Origin: Cycas panzhihuaensis
Taxonomy: Eukaryota > Cycadophyta
Direction: 5' to 3'
DNA length: 64,000 nt
Assembly (NCBI GenBank): GCA_023213395.1
Contig: CM041465.1
Location: forward strand, 236,289,741-236,353,740
The notes under the pieces are model-generated. The model was not told the DNA's origin, searched no databases, and worked only from the letters and a program-made list of their open reading frames with translations. Position numbers and translations under genes: made by a program. Shown in pieces: positions 1 through 10,811 of this stretch (the stretch's first letter is position 1; the number at the start of each line of letters is the position of its first letter).

Positions 1-520
1 CTATATACCTTTTAAACATGAGTAGGGGACACTCTCGGCATCTCAGGTCCCGACCTGAAGCCTCTTTCATCGAGGAGACTAGTTTTCCTCTTGGGTCGTA
101 TGTCATTACTCCTACCCCTCGTATGACCTCCCACACTAATTCACTTTCTACTTCACTACCCTCCGCAAGTGTTAAGGCAAGGAGACCTCTTGTTACCTAT
201 CATAAGAGGGTTCCCTCTAACTCTTCTAAGGAGTCCCTTAAGTACATAGAGTGGTGGGTCAACCGCTATGGTCTTTCCACTCCTTCCACTTTTCACTCCT
301 CATCTTCTCAAAGCGTGATTATCCATGGCATAGATTACTTCAAGGATGATAAGTCTTTACTTGATCATTTAGCTAGCTCCACACCTAATTTCCCCCTAGT
401 CATCATGGACTTGGTCACTAGAAGATCCTAGTGATTGGGTCACCCCTAGCTGACCCAAACCCATCTTCTTCTTCCTCGCCCCCTCTTATTGATCGAGCCC
501 CCCTTCACTTCAAGGAGGGA
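1..520 (+). pseudogene. E1 protease-RT linker of pol (broken)
   Basis: Serine/threonine-rich segment between protease and RT, open for about 137 codons and then broken by a stop near 430. It carries the block IHGIDYFKDD followed by LLDHLASSTPN. The same block (IHGVDYFEDD, LLEHLSSFTPN) lies in the equivalent place in E6 near 63260. No catalytic motif is present; the segment is a family-specific spacer and I assign no enzymatic function to it. Confidence 0.7.
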
Positions 521-689
521 ATGCCATATGCATGGGGGTAACCAAGGACATCATTCTTGTTCCGGATAAGGTCATAAAGATGCAAGAGGAATGTTGTCCT
601 GATAAAATAAAGGAATATGCCCTTATGTTCTAAGAATTATGTAATATTTTTGCATGGGACTACTTCGATATAAAGGGAATAGACCCTTC

Positions 690-1540
690 TATTGTCACCC
701 ATAACCTCACTATCATCTTGGTTCTTGTCTCATGTGGCAAAAATAACACCCTCTTCATCCAAAATTTTCAGTCGCTGTGAAGATGGAAGTTGAGAAGCTC
801 CTAGATGCAAGTTTAATCACTTCTATCGACTACCCCAAGTGGGTCTCTAATATCATCCCTGTTGTAAAAAATAACAGGATGATTAAGATATGTGTTAACT
901 TCTGTGACATTAATAATGGATGTCCTAAGGATAACTTTCATCTCCTCTTCATTGATCAAATCATTGATTGCACTACCGTGTTTGAAATCATGTCCTTAAT
1001 GGATAGATTCTCAAGCTACAACCAAATCCAAATCTCCCCCAAAGATTGTCACAAGATGACCTTCACCACGTCTTAGGGCACCTTCACTTATAAAGTGATG
1101 CCCTTTGGGCTTAATAACATAGGTGCCACTTATCAAAGGGCAATGCAATTTGTCTTTCATGATCTTATTAACAAAACTATCAAGGTTTTTATGGATGATA
1201 TGATGGGCCTTTCGCGCGTAAGGGCCCACCATCCTAGTGATTTATGGGCCATCTTCATAGGATGTCATGAGTACTATATAAGCCTAAACCCCCTTAAATA
1301 TGTGTTTGCTATGATAGTTAGCAAACTCCTTGGATTCCTTGTTTCAAAACAAGGTGTCCAAATTGACCCTAATAAAGTCAAGGCCATTATTGACATGCCT
1401 CCTCCTAGGACCCAACGATAAATTAAGTCATTCCTAGGTATATTAGGTTTCCTTACGTATTTCTTGGCGAACTTCTCAATAAACACAAAACCCCTTACCA
1501 ACTTGTTGAAGAAAGGGGCCCTATTTATTTGGTCTTTGAA
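690..1540 (+). pseudogene. E1 reverse transcriptase domain (broken)
   Basis: Gypsy-type reverse transcriptase, which would copy element RNA into cDNA in the virus-like particle. The sequence shows VEKLLDASLITSIDYPKWVSN, a fingers block with FCDINN and PKDNF, and the palm block MPFGLNNIGATYQRAM. The catalytic motif is FMDD (1188-1199), the gypsy form of YXDD, and is intact here. A TAG at 1074 splits the domain, and further stops and frame changes follow after 1420. RNase H and integrase follow directly, the normal gypsy order. Confidence 0.9.
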
Positions 1541-2000
1541 GGCCTAGTAAGCCTTCAATCTCAAGAGAACTCTCACTCATGCCCCAACCTTGGTGCCTCC
1601 TCTCTTCGACAGGCCCTTCATCCTATACACCTTAGCTATTGATGAATCCTTAAGTGCCATGCTAGCCCAATAGGATGACTCAGGAACTGAAAGAGTTATT
1701 TACTTTATGAGCTACACCCTCATTGTCATTGAGCTTAATTACTCCCCTGTTGAGAAGGAATGTCTCTCCTTAGCACATGCTACCAAGAAGTTCAGGCACT
1801 ACTTGCTCAAAAACACTACTTGAGTGATCATCTAATCTGATCCCTTGAGGTACTTACTAACCCGATCTGACTTGACAAGTAGGACTGGAAAGTGGGCCGT
1901 CCTCCTCCAGGAATTTGATCTCTAAATTGTTAATAGGAAATCAAAGAAGGGGATAGTGGTTGCCGAATAATTAGCTAACACCTCTATCCTGAATCCTTCT
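1541..2000 (+). pseudogene. E1 gypsy RNase H domain (broken)
   Basis: Connection and RNase H part of pol, which would degrade the RNA of the RNA/DNA hybrid. Recognisable blocks are the alanine/leucine-rich start after the RT thumb, the LVPPLFDRPF-type block near 1590-1620, SPVEKECLSLAHATKKF near 1745, and a degraded KWAVLLQEFDL block near 1890-1925. Several in-frame TAG, TAA and TGA codons are present. Homologous to the RNase H of E2. Confidence 0.8.
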
Positions 2001-2079
2001 AATGCTCCAGTCAATGATTCCTTGCCCGATGAGTTTATTTTAGCTATTCAGGATTCATCCCCCCATCCATTGGCTAATA

Positions 2080-3330
2080 ACAAGTGGTATGGGGACATTT
2101 TTTGATACCTCACTGATAAGCAATATCGTCCCGATGCAAGTGACAAGATCAGGTCATGTATTTGGGCTACTGCTAGGTAGTATTTCCTCATGGGGGAGGT
2201 ATTGTACAAGAGGTCCTTCGATGAGATCCTTATCTGCTACATCAACCCTGACAAGGCGAGCCAAATACTCCACGAATTCCATAATAGAATTTGCGTGGGG
2301 CATTTTGGGAGGCCAATCTATGGCCCAAAGGATCCGTCGCATGGGATATTATTGGTCATCCCTCTTCAAGGATGCCCACACTTATGCCCTATGATGTCAT
2401 CGGTGTCAAGAGCATGCCAACATCATCCATTTACCTTTTGAGGCCTTGCATCCTGTCATATCCCAGTGGCCTTTCTCCTAATGTGGACTAGACCTCATTG
2501 GGGCCATAACTCCCCCTTCTTCATTGTAACATAAGTTCATCTTAACCCTGATAATATACTTCACTAAATGGGCTGAAGCGGTCCCCCTATCCTCTACTCT
2601 TGGAAAGATGATAGCCACCTTTATCCACCATCATATTATTTGTGGATTCAGGGTCCCTAACATCTTGATTACGGATAATAGAACCCCCTTTTGTAATAAG
2701 GAAATGGACGGTCTTTATGAGAAATTTAAGATTTCTCACAAAACCTCCTCTCCATATTACCCTCAGGCCAATGTCCAAATAGAATCTTTTAACAAAACCC
2801 TCATAAACATCTTGAAGAAAACTGTTGCCTAATCTCAAAAAGGCTGGTATCTCCAACTCCCTTTCGCTCTCTGGGCATATCGCACATCTATCCAGATAAT
2901 TACAGGAATGACCCCATTCTCCCTTGTGTACAGAATTGAGGTAGTTCTCCCATTGAAAGTTGAGATCCCTTCCTTATAGGTTTCCCTTCAGGGTCTTGTT
3001 GATGAGAAGTCATTTTCTCAGGCCCATCTCCTAGACCTTGAAGCCTTGGATGAGAAGCACTTAGTTGCATACTAAGCGAATCTTACCTCGAAGGCTAGGG
3101 TGCAAAGGACATATGACAAACACCTTCACCCTTGCCCTTTGCACCCTAAGGACCATATCCTCAAGATCAAATACCTTCATGATCACTTGTCCAAGTTCAG
3201 ACCTAAATGGGTTAGTCCCTTCATTGTTCTCAAAAGCCCCGATAATGGCACTTACAAGATTTAAACCTTGGAGGGTCTTGAATTTAAGAAAGCCATCAAT
3301 GGTAAGTTCATAAAGAAATTCTACGCGTGA
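2080..3330 (+). pseudogene. E1 integrase (broken)
   Basis: Gypsy integrase, which would insert the cDNA into the host genome. An N-terminal LYKRSFDEILI block and a zinc-finger region (HEFHNRICVGHF) come first. The DDE core follows, with LITDNRTPFCNKEMD (second catalytic Asp) and QIESFNKTL (catalytic Glu). The C-terminal part ends in a FKKAINGKFIKKFYA-like block with a TGA near 3330. Frames change several times, for example around 2400-2600 and 2830. The same terminal block ends the integrase in E3 and E4. Confidence 0.88.
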
Positions 3331-4121
3331 TTATCCCTACCTCTATGTAGATTAGGCACACCCATTCTCTATTTTCTTGCTTTGAAATGAGCCTAAGCTA
3401 CCATCCTAAGCGCATCCTCATTCCCCCCAACCACGAGTGGAATGACAGTTTAGGGTGTCTTTCCTATCTCTCCATTTTCTCTTGTGGCACCTTGTGTTTT
3501 TCTCCCAAGGGAAACCCTTCCTCCTTGTTGGATGTGTTGGTTCCCATAACTTCCGAGGTTGGAAACTCACTCTAACTAGGACTTTATGCTTAAGTACATG
3601 TGCTCTCTCTCTCCTCGCTGACGCTTCCTTTGCATATCTACTATGCTTCGTTGATGGACATGTATAGCTCCCAATCTCCTAGCCTCACATGTGCCTATCA
3701 CCTATGCTCATGGTGGTCATGTGTGCCCGCTACAAGTATGGCCCTGCATGAAAGGAAGTGTAGGCATCACTCCTATGATCTAATAATGAAAGCCATATAA
3801 CAACCAACCAGATCATCATGATGTATACCTCCTCATACACCCGTGCACCTATGTCTATATACATACAAACATATAAATAAAACATAGAGCAAATGCATCA
3901 TCATGCACCATCATACATCATCATACATTGTCATCATACATCAAATGGAATGCTAATGGACCCCGTCTATATACATAACGAATCATATTATATAAAATAA
4001 TATAGTACATCATCTGTGGGAAGCTGGAATTCTTACAGTGAGGAGTATAATTATGTGGTAACATATGGTGACTCCTTGGAGGTCTTATGCTTTCCCAATT
4101 AAAACTAGCCATAGCCTGCAC
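3331..4121 (+). other. E1 post-integrase spacer and 3' flank of the antisense gene
   Basis: No sense gene is visible. The left part corresponds to 13237-14050 of E2 on the other strand. The part from about 3960 to 4121 is the conserved 3' flank (likely 3' UTR) of the antisense PMD gene. It shares a block around CCATATGTTACCACAT with E2 (13300-13321). Short open frames here are chance. Confidence 0.6.
3383..3403 (+). repeat. Post-integrase motif, single copy (E1)
   Basis: AAATGAGCCTAAGCTACCA, about 55 bp after the integrase stop. Near-identical single copies follow integrase in E2 and E5. Related units form arrays in E3 and E4. Confidence 0.55.
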
Positions 4122-6121
4122 TTAGGGGGTGTCATCACCTAGCTAGCGCGATCCCTCCCCAGGAGACCACATGCCTCCTAGGCTCCTCCTATACCTCTAT
4201 GAGCTCTTGACCTTACTCCCCTAGTCTCAAGGCCTCCTCGGGGTCACTGTCATCGTCTGGGTCTAAGTCCTACTCTGTGAATACCTTGTTATCATTTGCT
4301 TCACCAGTTGATCATATCATACCTAGGTGCGATCCCTCTCTCCCTCCATCCCTGAGAGTGTCTCTTCCACTCCTTGGAGTCTCTTCTCCAGCACGGTTAT
4401 TTAGATGTAACTCTTTACATCTCCACTAGCTCCTCCACCCTGAGCCTCCAATGCCTGGACCTAGCCTTTTAGGATATCCCTCTCTACAACCACCCGGTCC
4501 CTCTCTGCGCAAGTTTTATCCAGCTCTCCTTATAGTTGTCTCACTACCACCTGGTACTCATGGGACTCTGCTACCTATATGTCCTTGGCCCTGATTAGTG
4601 GGACAAATGCCATTGTATATGCCCTTACTGATTGAGGCTCCTCCCCAGCCTAGATGGAAGGTTGCCCCTCTATGTAGACCTAGGGAAATTCTTTCCAGAC
4701 TACTACCTCTATCAACCTCCCCATCTCTGCTACTCCTTCCAAGTCAAACATACCACATATCAGTCTATGTAGCCATGTATATATCAAATCCTCAAAACCA
4801 AATCAAAATAAGCTATCTAAATACCTAGTAGTCAAAAGATGATAGGAAAAGGTAGTGTCTCACCTCCTGGGATAGTCAACCCCTCAACTCAGATGACCAC
4901 CTCCTCCTCGGGATCTCCCTCGAATGCGAGTACCTTCTCCTCCTTGGGTACCACCTCACCTACTACCTAACCTACTGGGGCAACTCCTCCTCCCTCTTCT
5001 GCTACTATTACCGCTGCTGCCACTCCCTAAGCTCTACCTACCACCCTTAGTCTCTAAAATGGTGTGCGAGATGGCCTACCTCCTCTTGCAGCTCCTAAGG
5101 GCCCTGCCTCACCTCTGGTAGCTCCCAAAGGACCTACCTCACCTCCTACGATCCCTAATGGACCTGCCTCTACCTCTGTAGTCCCTAACGGCCCCGTTAC
5201 TCCTGATGAGCCTACCCCATCATATCCATCTCCTCCATCACCATTGCCTCCATCTCTAGGATCACCTCCTGCTGCTCTTGCCTCATTGTCGATGTCCCAC
5301 CTCACTCCTCTATATGGGTTTGTCATGTAGTCTATTAGAGTGAGGAGACATAGAGACATAGCCTCCAACAACCTTCTAATATGTGCTTGGTCCTCAGTCC
5401 CTCTAAACTAAGTCTGCCACTTGTCTACCATAGGAGCTTGCGCCAAGATGGGGTGTGGTCCTCTTAGTGGTGCTACTACCCCAAAATAATTAAAAAACCA
5501 ATATTTTAACAATGTGCAATGTGAGAAACCTCCTTTCCCTATCACCCTGATAGCATCTAACTGGGCGACCATATTCACCACTATTAGGGCAACCTAATCT
5601 AATCTCTCACCAGCCTCACATCTCCTGATCGTCTCCATCCACCTACCAGGTATGTCCCTGTAGTTCTGTTTCTAAGAAATATGGAATAGAATGCCTAATC
5701 TAATGAGTTTCCTCAATCAAGGAATATGTGACATGACCATCGTCTGGACCGATATCCCACATCTATCCCACCTGTCCTGCCTAGTGAAAAATGTGGCCAC
5801 CTCCTTATGTGTAGCATTTGTGCTAGGCAATATACTTAGTGATGATGGTTCTCCTCTTGCCGATATGCCCAACATCCTCCTAATATCTCCTAGTGTGATG
5901 GTAACATCCCCCACTTAGGGAAGGTGGAAGATGTGCCACTTGCGATTCCAATGGGAGACTATGTCTACCAAGAGATGCTGATTTGATGCATACTGGGGGG
6001 TCTTGATAACCTTTAGTAGTACACATCACCCCACTATCAATCTATCTCCCTATGTCATCATCTCTGTCAAGCTCCTCATCACAATCCCTATGTTTTCGCG
6101 ATTGTCTGTCGTGATAACCAC
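4122..6121 (-). pseudogene. E1 antisense plant-mobile-domain gene, exons 2 and 3 (broken)
   Basis: Gene opposite to pol. Exon 2 (6121 to 4864) starts after a TTATAG acceptor. It carries a DNRENIGI block, then PQYASNQHLLVDIVSHW and GDVTITLGDIRRMLG, the signature of the plant mobile domain (PF10536; Arabidopsis MAIN and MAIL1 are host members acting in silencing). A Gly/Asp/Ala-rich, low-complexity linker follows (about 5300-5070). Exon 3 (4735 to 4122) encodes a charged, probably coiled-coil tail ending in a DDTP block and TAA. In-frame stops are present throughout. Exon 1 lies at 24241-24258, beyond the inserted E2. Function in the element is unknown. Confidence 0.8.
4736..4863 (-). other. 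E1 antisense PMD gene, predicted intron 2
   Basis: 128 nt. The donor reads AG|GTGAGAC on the minus strand and the acceptor GGAAG|GAG. Splicing joins PG to GVAEMGRLIE in phase 1. The same join, in the same phase, is found in E2, E5 and E3. Predicted from alignment of copies only. Confidence 0.65.
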
Positions 6122-6215
6122 CTATAAGAGCACCTGACAACTAGTTAGAATACAACACACTCTGGCTGCCTACCCTCAGGTTGCCTCTCCCTCTCTCTAG
6201 GATGAGTTTAACACC
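6122..6215 (-). other. E1 antisense PMD gene, intron 1, acceptor part
   Basis: 3' part of intron 1 of the E1 PMD gene. The rest is 23836-24240, on the far side of E2. The two parts add to about 494 nt after removing the target duplication, against 498 nt in E2 and 484 nt in E5. Confidence 0.65.
6211..6215. repeat. Target-site duplication of E2, left copy (ACACC)
   Basis: ACACC directly abuts the left LTR; the identical pentamer abuts the right LTR at 23831-23835. Five bases is the usual gypsy duplication. Confidence 0.9.
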
Positions 6216-7311
6216 TAGAATCACATTTATGGGGATGCAAACTATACCTAGTTAGAATAGGACAATCAACGGAAGGTTCCAGGGTAAAATGGTCAAACCA
6301 ATGAGTGTAAGGAAGCACCCACATAGGGCGTTCATACATCGAAATGCAGGTTCAGGACCCACATATGGCACATGACTTCCTCAAGTTAACTCAACTTTTG
6401 ATTTTGAAGGGGAGCGTAGGTGAGGGATATCATCGGTTTCCCAAGTAACTTCAAAGCAAGGGTCTTCCTATGCTCAGATGGCCAGAAGGGGAAGGCAAGA
6501 CTCGATGAAGGAACAAATCCTTATGGAAAGCGGGCTAAAGGATGTAGGTGGAAGTGTATGTAGGGATGGTGAAGAAAGTAAAAGGACCTTGGGGAATTGA
6601 TCCTCTAAGGACTAATGCACCTAGTAGGAGAGTCAGATGGATAAAGAGTAGTAGCGAAAAGAGTTCCTACCACTCTTATGTGCAAGGGGGTTCCTAGTCT
6701 CTATAGGCATAGTGGAACAAAGAGTAGTCATATGTGTGTGAATAAAAGATAAACTAAGCATACAAGTGTAGAGAACAATAAATACTCTCTCTCAAAAGTG
6801 AGTCCTCACTCTCATTTCATTTTTAAAAACAAAGGGAAAAGAAGAAAGCAATAAACCTAGATATCATGCAACATGTATGCCAATGTATTTGGGTGAAAAG
6901 AAAAGGGGATGATCCTTAATGAATACTCTTTCTCACAATACAAACTAGTATGCAAGATAATGATGATACATTCTCTTTTCTTTTATTCCCTTATCGTCTT
7001 TTATGCAAGCATGCAAGCTAAAGGAAACATGAAAAGACTTACGAAATGAAAAAGGCGTACCTAGAAGAATGAAGTAGTTGAAATACATACTTCACTTTGC
7101 GTTACACCCACTCCCTTTTTTTCCTTCTCTTGTAGTGTGAGCAGCGTAGGGGTTTCCTTACCTCCCCTAAAAATGAAAAGAAAGGAACAAGGAAACATAA
7201 AGGAAAAAGGAACTACGAAAGGGTAGAATTACCCAAGGGAAAGAAGCTAAAGAACGTACCCAGATTATTTCTGCTTACCTCTCCCACTGACGGCGTAACA
7301 AACCTGCAATC

Positions 7312-7534
7312 ACAAAGTTCTTTGCCCCTCCTGAAGAGGCTACTAGGATACAAAAATAATATATGTATACTTATGCAAAAGTAAATGGTTGAAATATTAC
7401 AATTTAGAATGTTGTAAGTTAGATAATCTCCCCCCAAGAGTGACTCAACAAACTCTCAAGAAAACCAACAACACATACTAAAGCAAAGGGAGGTTAGCCT
7501 CAGAATGGATAACCCTCTAGCAAATGCACCTCCA
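7312..7534 (-). repeat. Near-identical block shared by both E2 LTRs
   Basis: 223 bp that matches 21982-22204 with one visible difference (C versus T), while flanking LTR sequence differs at many positions. It lies in the transcribed leader, downstream of the LTR TATA box. Confidence 0.85.
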
Positions 7535-8587
7535 TGCTGCCCTTAGATGTAGGGTACAGTAAATTAGGATAGCCTATTAGTAGTGGACAAGAGAGGAAAT
7601 AAATATTACAAAGTTTGTAAAAGCTACCTATGTTGCAAGTAAGGTATGGGTAGCAAATTGCAACATGGGCTATACCAAGACCAAGGATGAATATAGGACA
7701 TCATTTGGGGCTGGAGAACATGCCCAAAAGAAGTGTGCAGGCCTAGAAATAGTGTAACAAGGGTTGCATATGTTGAAATCTAGTGTAGGCCTAATCCCAA
7801 AGACTCCCTGGTGATCCAAGAGAGGCACCAGTGAAGGAGAGGAAAGAAGAGAAGGGTTTTACCCTTGAGGAGCAGGCCTAGTGGGTACAGATACTGCCTT
7901 GGATCCTTTCACTCACTCTTTATGAGTCCTCTCCTATAGCTTCCTAGGAAAAACCTAGGGGAAGATAGGGTGATAAAGAGGGCAAGCAAATAAAGAATGG
8001 AGGGATACCTCCTGTGTGCAACAAAGAAGACAAGGAAAGGAATAATGTGCTCAAAACCTAACCTTTTACAAGACAAACCCAAGGAAAGATATGGAATAAT
8101 AATGGAAAATTCCTGATGGGCTATGTAGGAGATAGATCTACCCCTGTAGATAGCAAAGAATGGAAGATCTAGTGTGCTTACAAGATATCCTTAAGAAGGT
8201 GTTACAATGGAAACATACTTGCTGCAAGTTGTAGGAAGGGTGTGGAGGCCACACTTGGGCATGAATCCTTGCTTGGAGGGGTTAGTTGGTGAGCCTGATG
8301 CCATGGATCAGAGCTACAATAAGCAAACCTTAGGTTGGAACACAGGGAACTTGTGTGTTGAAGGGAGATCCTACATAAAACTCCTGTGAAAGAAAGAGAA
8401 GAGAGCAAGGAAGGTGGAAGAAGAGGAAGGAAAATAATGTCTTTTTGAGCTTTATACCTAACCCTAAGTTGAATAGATAATTAGGGTTGAGGTAAGGCTT
8501 GAGAGGGGTCAAATCCACGTGGTAATTTCATGAAAAAAATGAAATTTGCTATGGAAAATTTTAAAGAATAAGTTATGATAGTTGCCT

Positions 8588-8646
8588 CGTGGTAAACTTT
8601 ACGGTACCACGAAGTTTACCGCGGTACCGTGACATTTTCTACGGTG
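8588..8646 (-). promoter_or_regulatory. U3 palindromic module (E2 3' LTR)
   Basis: Contains GGTAAACTT (8591-8599) and its perfect complement AAGTTTACC (8612-8620) around ACGGTACCAC, followed by a second GCGGTACCGT. Related GGTACCAC/AAACTT modules occur at the same distance upstream of the TATA box in the LTRs of E1, E5 and E6. Confidence 0.55.
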
Positions 8647-9160
8647 TAATGATAGAGACCAAAATAAGCCCAAAGGAGGGTGCTTGGGAGCTTAAAAGGA
8701 GGTACCCCGAGCCTAGGAGGGGTCAGCCCTCTGTCCAAATAGTTAGGGACAATCAAATAGAGAAGATGACCTAAACTGGATGGGGTACTGAAGTGGTAGA
8801 ACTCACAAGAAACTAATAACTGACATAAGGATCAACCAATCATGAGAGTTGTGATGTGGTAAGGGGCTGTGATAGATCACATGGGTTAAGAAGTGCTAAG
8901 GACAATGTGGAGATGTGTAGGAGGGTTATGGAGTGCCATGGGGATGCATGTCCCACTAATCATCATAGGCTGAAGAAATGACAAGCAACATGATCAAGTA
9001 ATAGGTGTAAGGTGATCACTCAAACGTGATAGTTAGTCATGCAATGAGGTGATGCTTCTATCTGCCTTTCCAAAGAAGCAGTAAAGGCAAAAAAGAAGAA
9101 GCATACCTATACTTACCTGAGTTGAACTGCTAAGAACCCATTCCTAGGAGCCAGGAAACA

Positions 9161-9540
9161 CTGTCGCATTGGTAGCAGAGCCTCACACCTCGAAGGCATA
9201 ATGCGATGATGAATGCTGGCAACACAATGTCAGTAACATGCATATATATAAATCATAGTAATAGTGCAAACCAAGGGCAATGATGAGTGTCGTGGCAAAA
9301 TGTATGGGTGTAAAGGGGGCTGCCTATGTGTCGCGACATAGACAACAGGTAAAGGTAATAGATGAGGGGGATGCCCCCATCATAAGAGTAGGGTAGAAGG
9401 GTGGAAATGACCACACCTAAAACCAGATAGATGTCATAAACAAAGCTATGTATAGACATGAATAAAAAATAGCAAGAGCTATATGTTAAGATGCTAAGAG
9501 TAGAGTGAAGAAACAAACATGGTGATCACCATAGTTTAAC
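9161..9540 (-). other. E2 pre-LTR segment, no gene seen
   Basis: Follows the end of the second RNase H. The PPT site next to the LTR reads CAATGCGACAG on the minus strand, too degraded to prime. Related sites in E1 and E5 are richer in purines. The block GAGGTTAAACTATGGTGATCACCATG is shared in similar form with E1 and E5 but I know no function for it. Confidence 0.5.
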
Positions 9541-10058
9541 CTCATTAGCGGCTAGCTTTCAGAGGTGCAAATAGGTCATAGTGTGAAGTATAAGGTGACC
9601 CAAGACTTGGGTGCATGAGTGATTGGACAAGTCTCTCAAGGTGGGTCACTAAGGAGAGGCATGTAACGCTCGAGGACGAGGTGAACTAAGCTATCTCCCT
9701 CAGTGTTGAGAGCCTACGGAATGTGTTAAATGTTGATGGATGAGAAACAAGCCAATAAGGATTTAGTAGTTGAGGCAAGGGCCCTCAAGCATAGGCATCA
9801 CACCTAGTAGACCTAGGTGAGATGGGACACCACAACTTGAGAGTCACGAAGGAGAACGATGGGTCCATGATAGAAGCAAAGTGCATTGGTAAGAGCCTCA
9901 ATAACAGTTGTGTATTCAACTCCATTATTGGTAGATTCAAGAAGGAAGATCTTGGAGTGCATGAAGTCATGTCTGGAAGAGTCATGCAGAATCCATGTAG
10001 TAGCAGAAGGGCCAGGATTACCACGACTTCTACCATCAGTGAAAATGAGTAAGGCCAT
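9541..10058 (-). pseudogene. E2 second, archaeal-type RNase H (aRNH)
   Basis: Starts at an ATG with MALLIFTDGRSRGNPGPSA, then ESTNNGVEYT, RDSQVVVSHL and a terminal NTEGDSL block. These supply the four acidic positions D-E-D-D of RNase H, all still present. The motif style is that of the archaeal-type RNase H known as an additional domain in plant Tat elements. A TAG near 9813 and later frame changes break the C-terminal part. It lies 3' of integrase, separated from it by the antisense PMD gene, so it must be translated apart from pol or be a fossil of a former fusion. Confidence 0.82.
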
Positions 10059-10619
10059 GATAGGAATAAGGGTTTCGATAGTGAGTAGGTGATGACATGA
10101 TTGAGGAGTAGGCAAGATTCTATAATATAAAATCGTCATAAAAGGTTCCAAGTGGATGTTAATAATGGCTGCAAAGGCTAGGAAGACCTAAGGACGAGGC
10201 TACTAGAAGGTAAAGAGGGCCAATCGACAGATAAGGAAGAATCGGTAGAGAAAAGGCCCCTTTAGGGTGCCAAAGGTCACTTAAAGAAGTGAAATACAGT
10301 CCCGAACAAGGGGGGACACTTCCTTTGGAAGCCCCAAAGGTGCAAATAAGCAACGAAAACATATCTAGGATGGTGAAATGAGTCAAACAAGTATAAACTC
10401 AAGTATGTATGGAGGTAGCATGTAAAACAAGACAGAAGGGGCCTCACCGGGCCAAAGAAAGGGTATTATGAAGGCACTTAATAGGTCCAAGGGAAAAGGA
10501 AGGCCACTAAGGTAAAATTGGAGATAGACCCAGAAGGCAAAGGTGATCACGGAAACGAGACAGTCTCAAGGGCTATCGCGGCGGGAGAAATGGGAGAAGT
10601 GCTCATCAAGGGCTCCACC
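10059..10619. other. E2 spacer between aRNH and the PMD promoter
   Basis: No conserved coding sequence seen on either strand beyond low-complexity open frames. It corresponds to about 24450-25000 of E1. It contains the 5' ends of two divergent units: the aRNH on the minus strand and the PMD gene on the plus strand. Confidence 0.5.
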
Positions 10620-10627
10620 TATATAAA
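10620..10627 (+). promoter_or_regulatory. TATA box of the E2 antisense PMD gene
   Basis: TATATAAA, 161-168 nt upstream of the proposed ATG and preceded by GGGCTCCACC. E1 has TATATAAG at the same distance (24425-24432) after GGGGCCCCTACC. E3 has a weaker TATATGTA after GGGCCCC. Conservation between copies supports a real promoter. Confidence 0.65.
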
Positions 10628-10811
10628 GGAAACTCAGAAAAAATGGAATTTATTTTCATGGGCTCATAGATGAATCAGAGCCCTTCCCTCTATGTAGTGG
10701 AGAGTCAACTGACTTTGGAGGCACACAGGGAGAGATCCAACCATTGGATCTGGACATAGAGATAGTTAGTGAGACCAGGGAGATGAGATGGCAATGGCGA
10801 GACCGGATCTA

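Larger units (their letters stand above)
1..6215 (+). mobile_element. E1: Ty3/gypsy (Tat-like) element, left part
   Basis: Plus-strand gypsy element entering from the left edge; gag, protease and the 5' LTR lie outside the window. In order it shows the protease-RT linker, RT, RNase H, integrase, a post-integrase spacer and most of an antisense PMD gene. The element is cut by insertion of E2 and resumes at 23836. The order matches E2 read on the other strand segment by segment, so the assignment is firm. Every coding segment is interrupted by stops and frameshifts. Confidence 0.9.
6216..9160 (-). repeat. E2 3' LTR
   Basis: Pairs with 20887-23830 over its full length. On the minus strand it starts TGTTTCC and ends GATTCTA; the terminal CA appears mutated to TA. 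A TATA-like CTTTATA (plus strand) lies at 8450-8456, 704 bp from the LTR start, the same distance as in the other LTR. Confidence 0.92.

Noticed and set aside
5064-5330. Plus-strand proline-rich ORF of 88 codons
   Set aside because: It is the complement of the Gly/Asp-rich linker of the minus-strand PMD gene. The matching strand in E2 and E5 codes the linker, and the Pro-rich frame is a compositional shadow.
9541-10058. Host ribonuclease H gene
   Set aside because: Four copies occur, each at a fixed place in a gypsy element and each broken; they belong to the elements.
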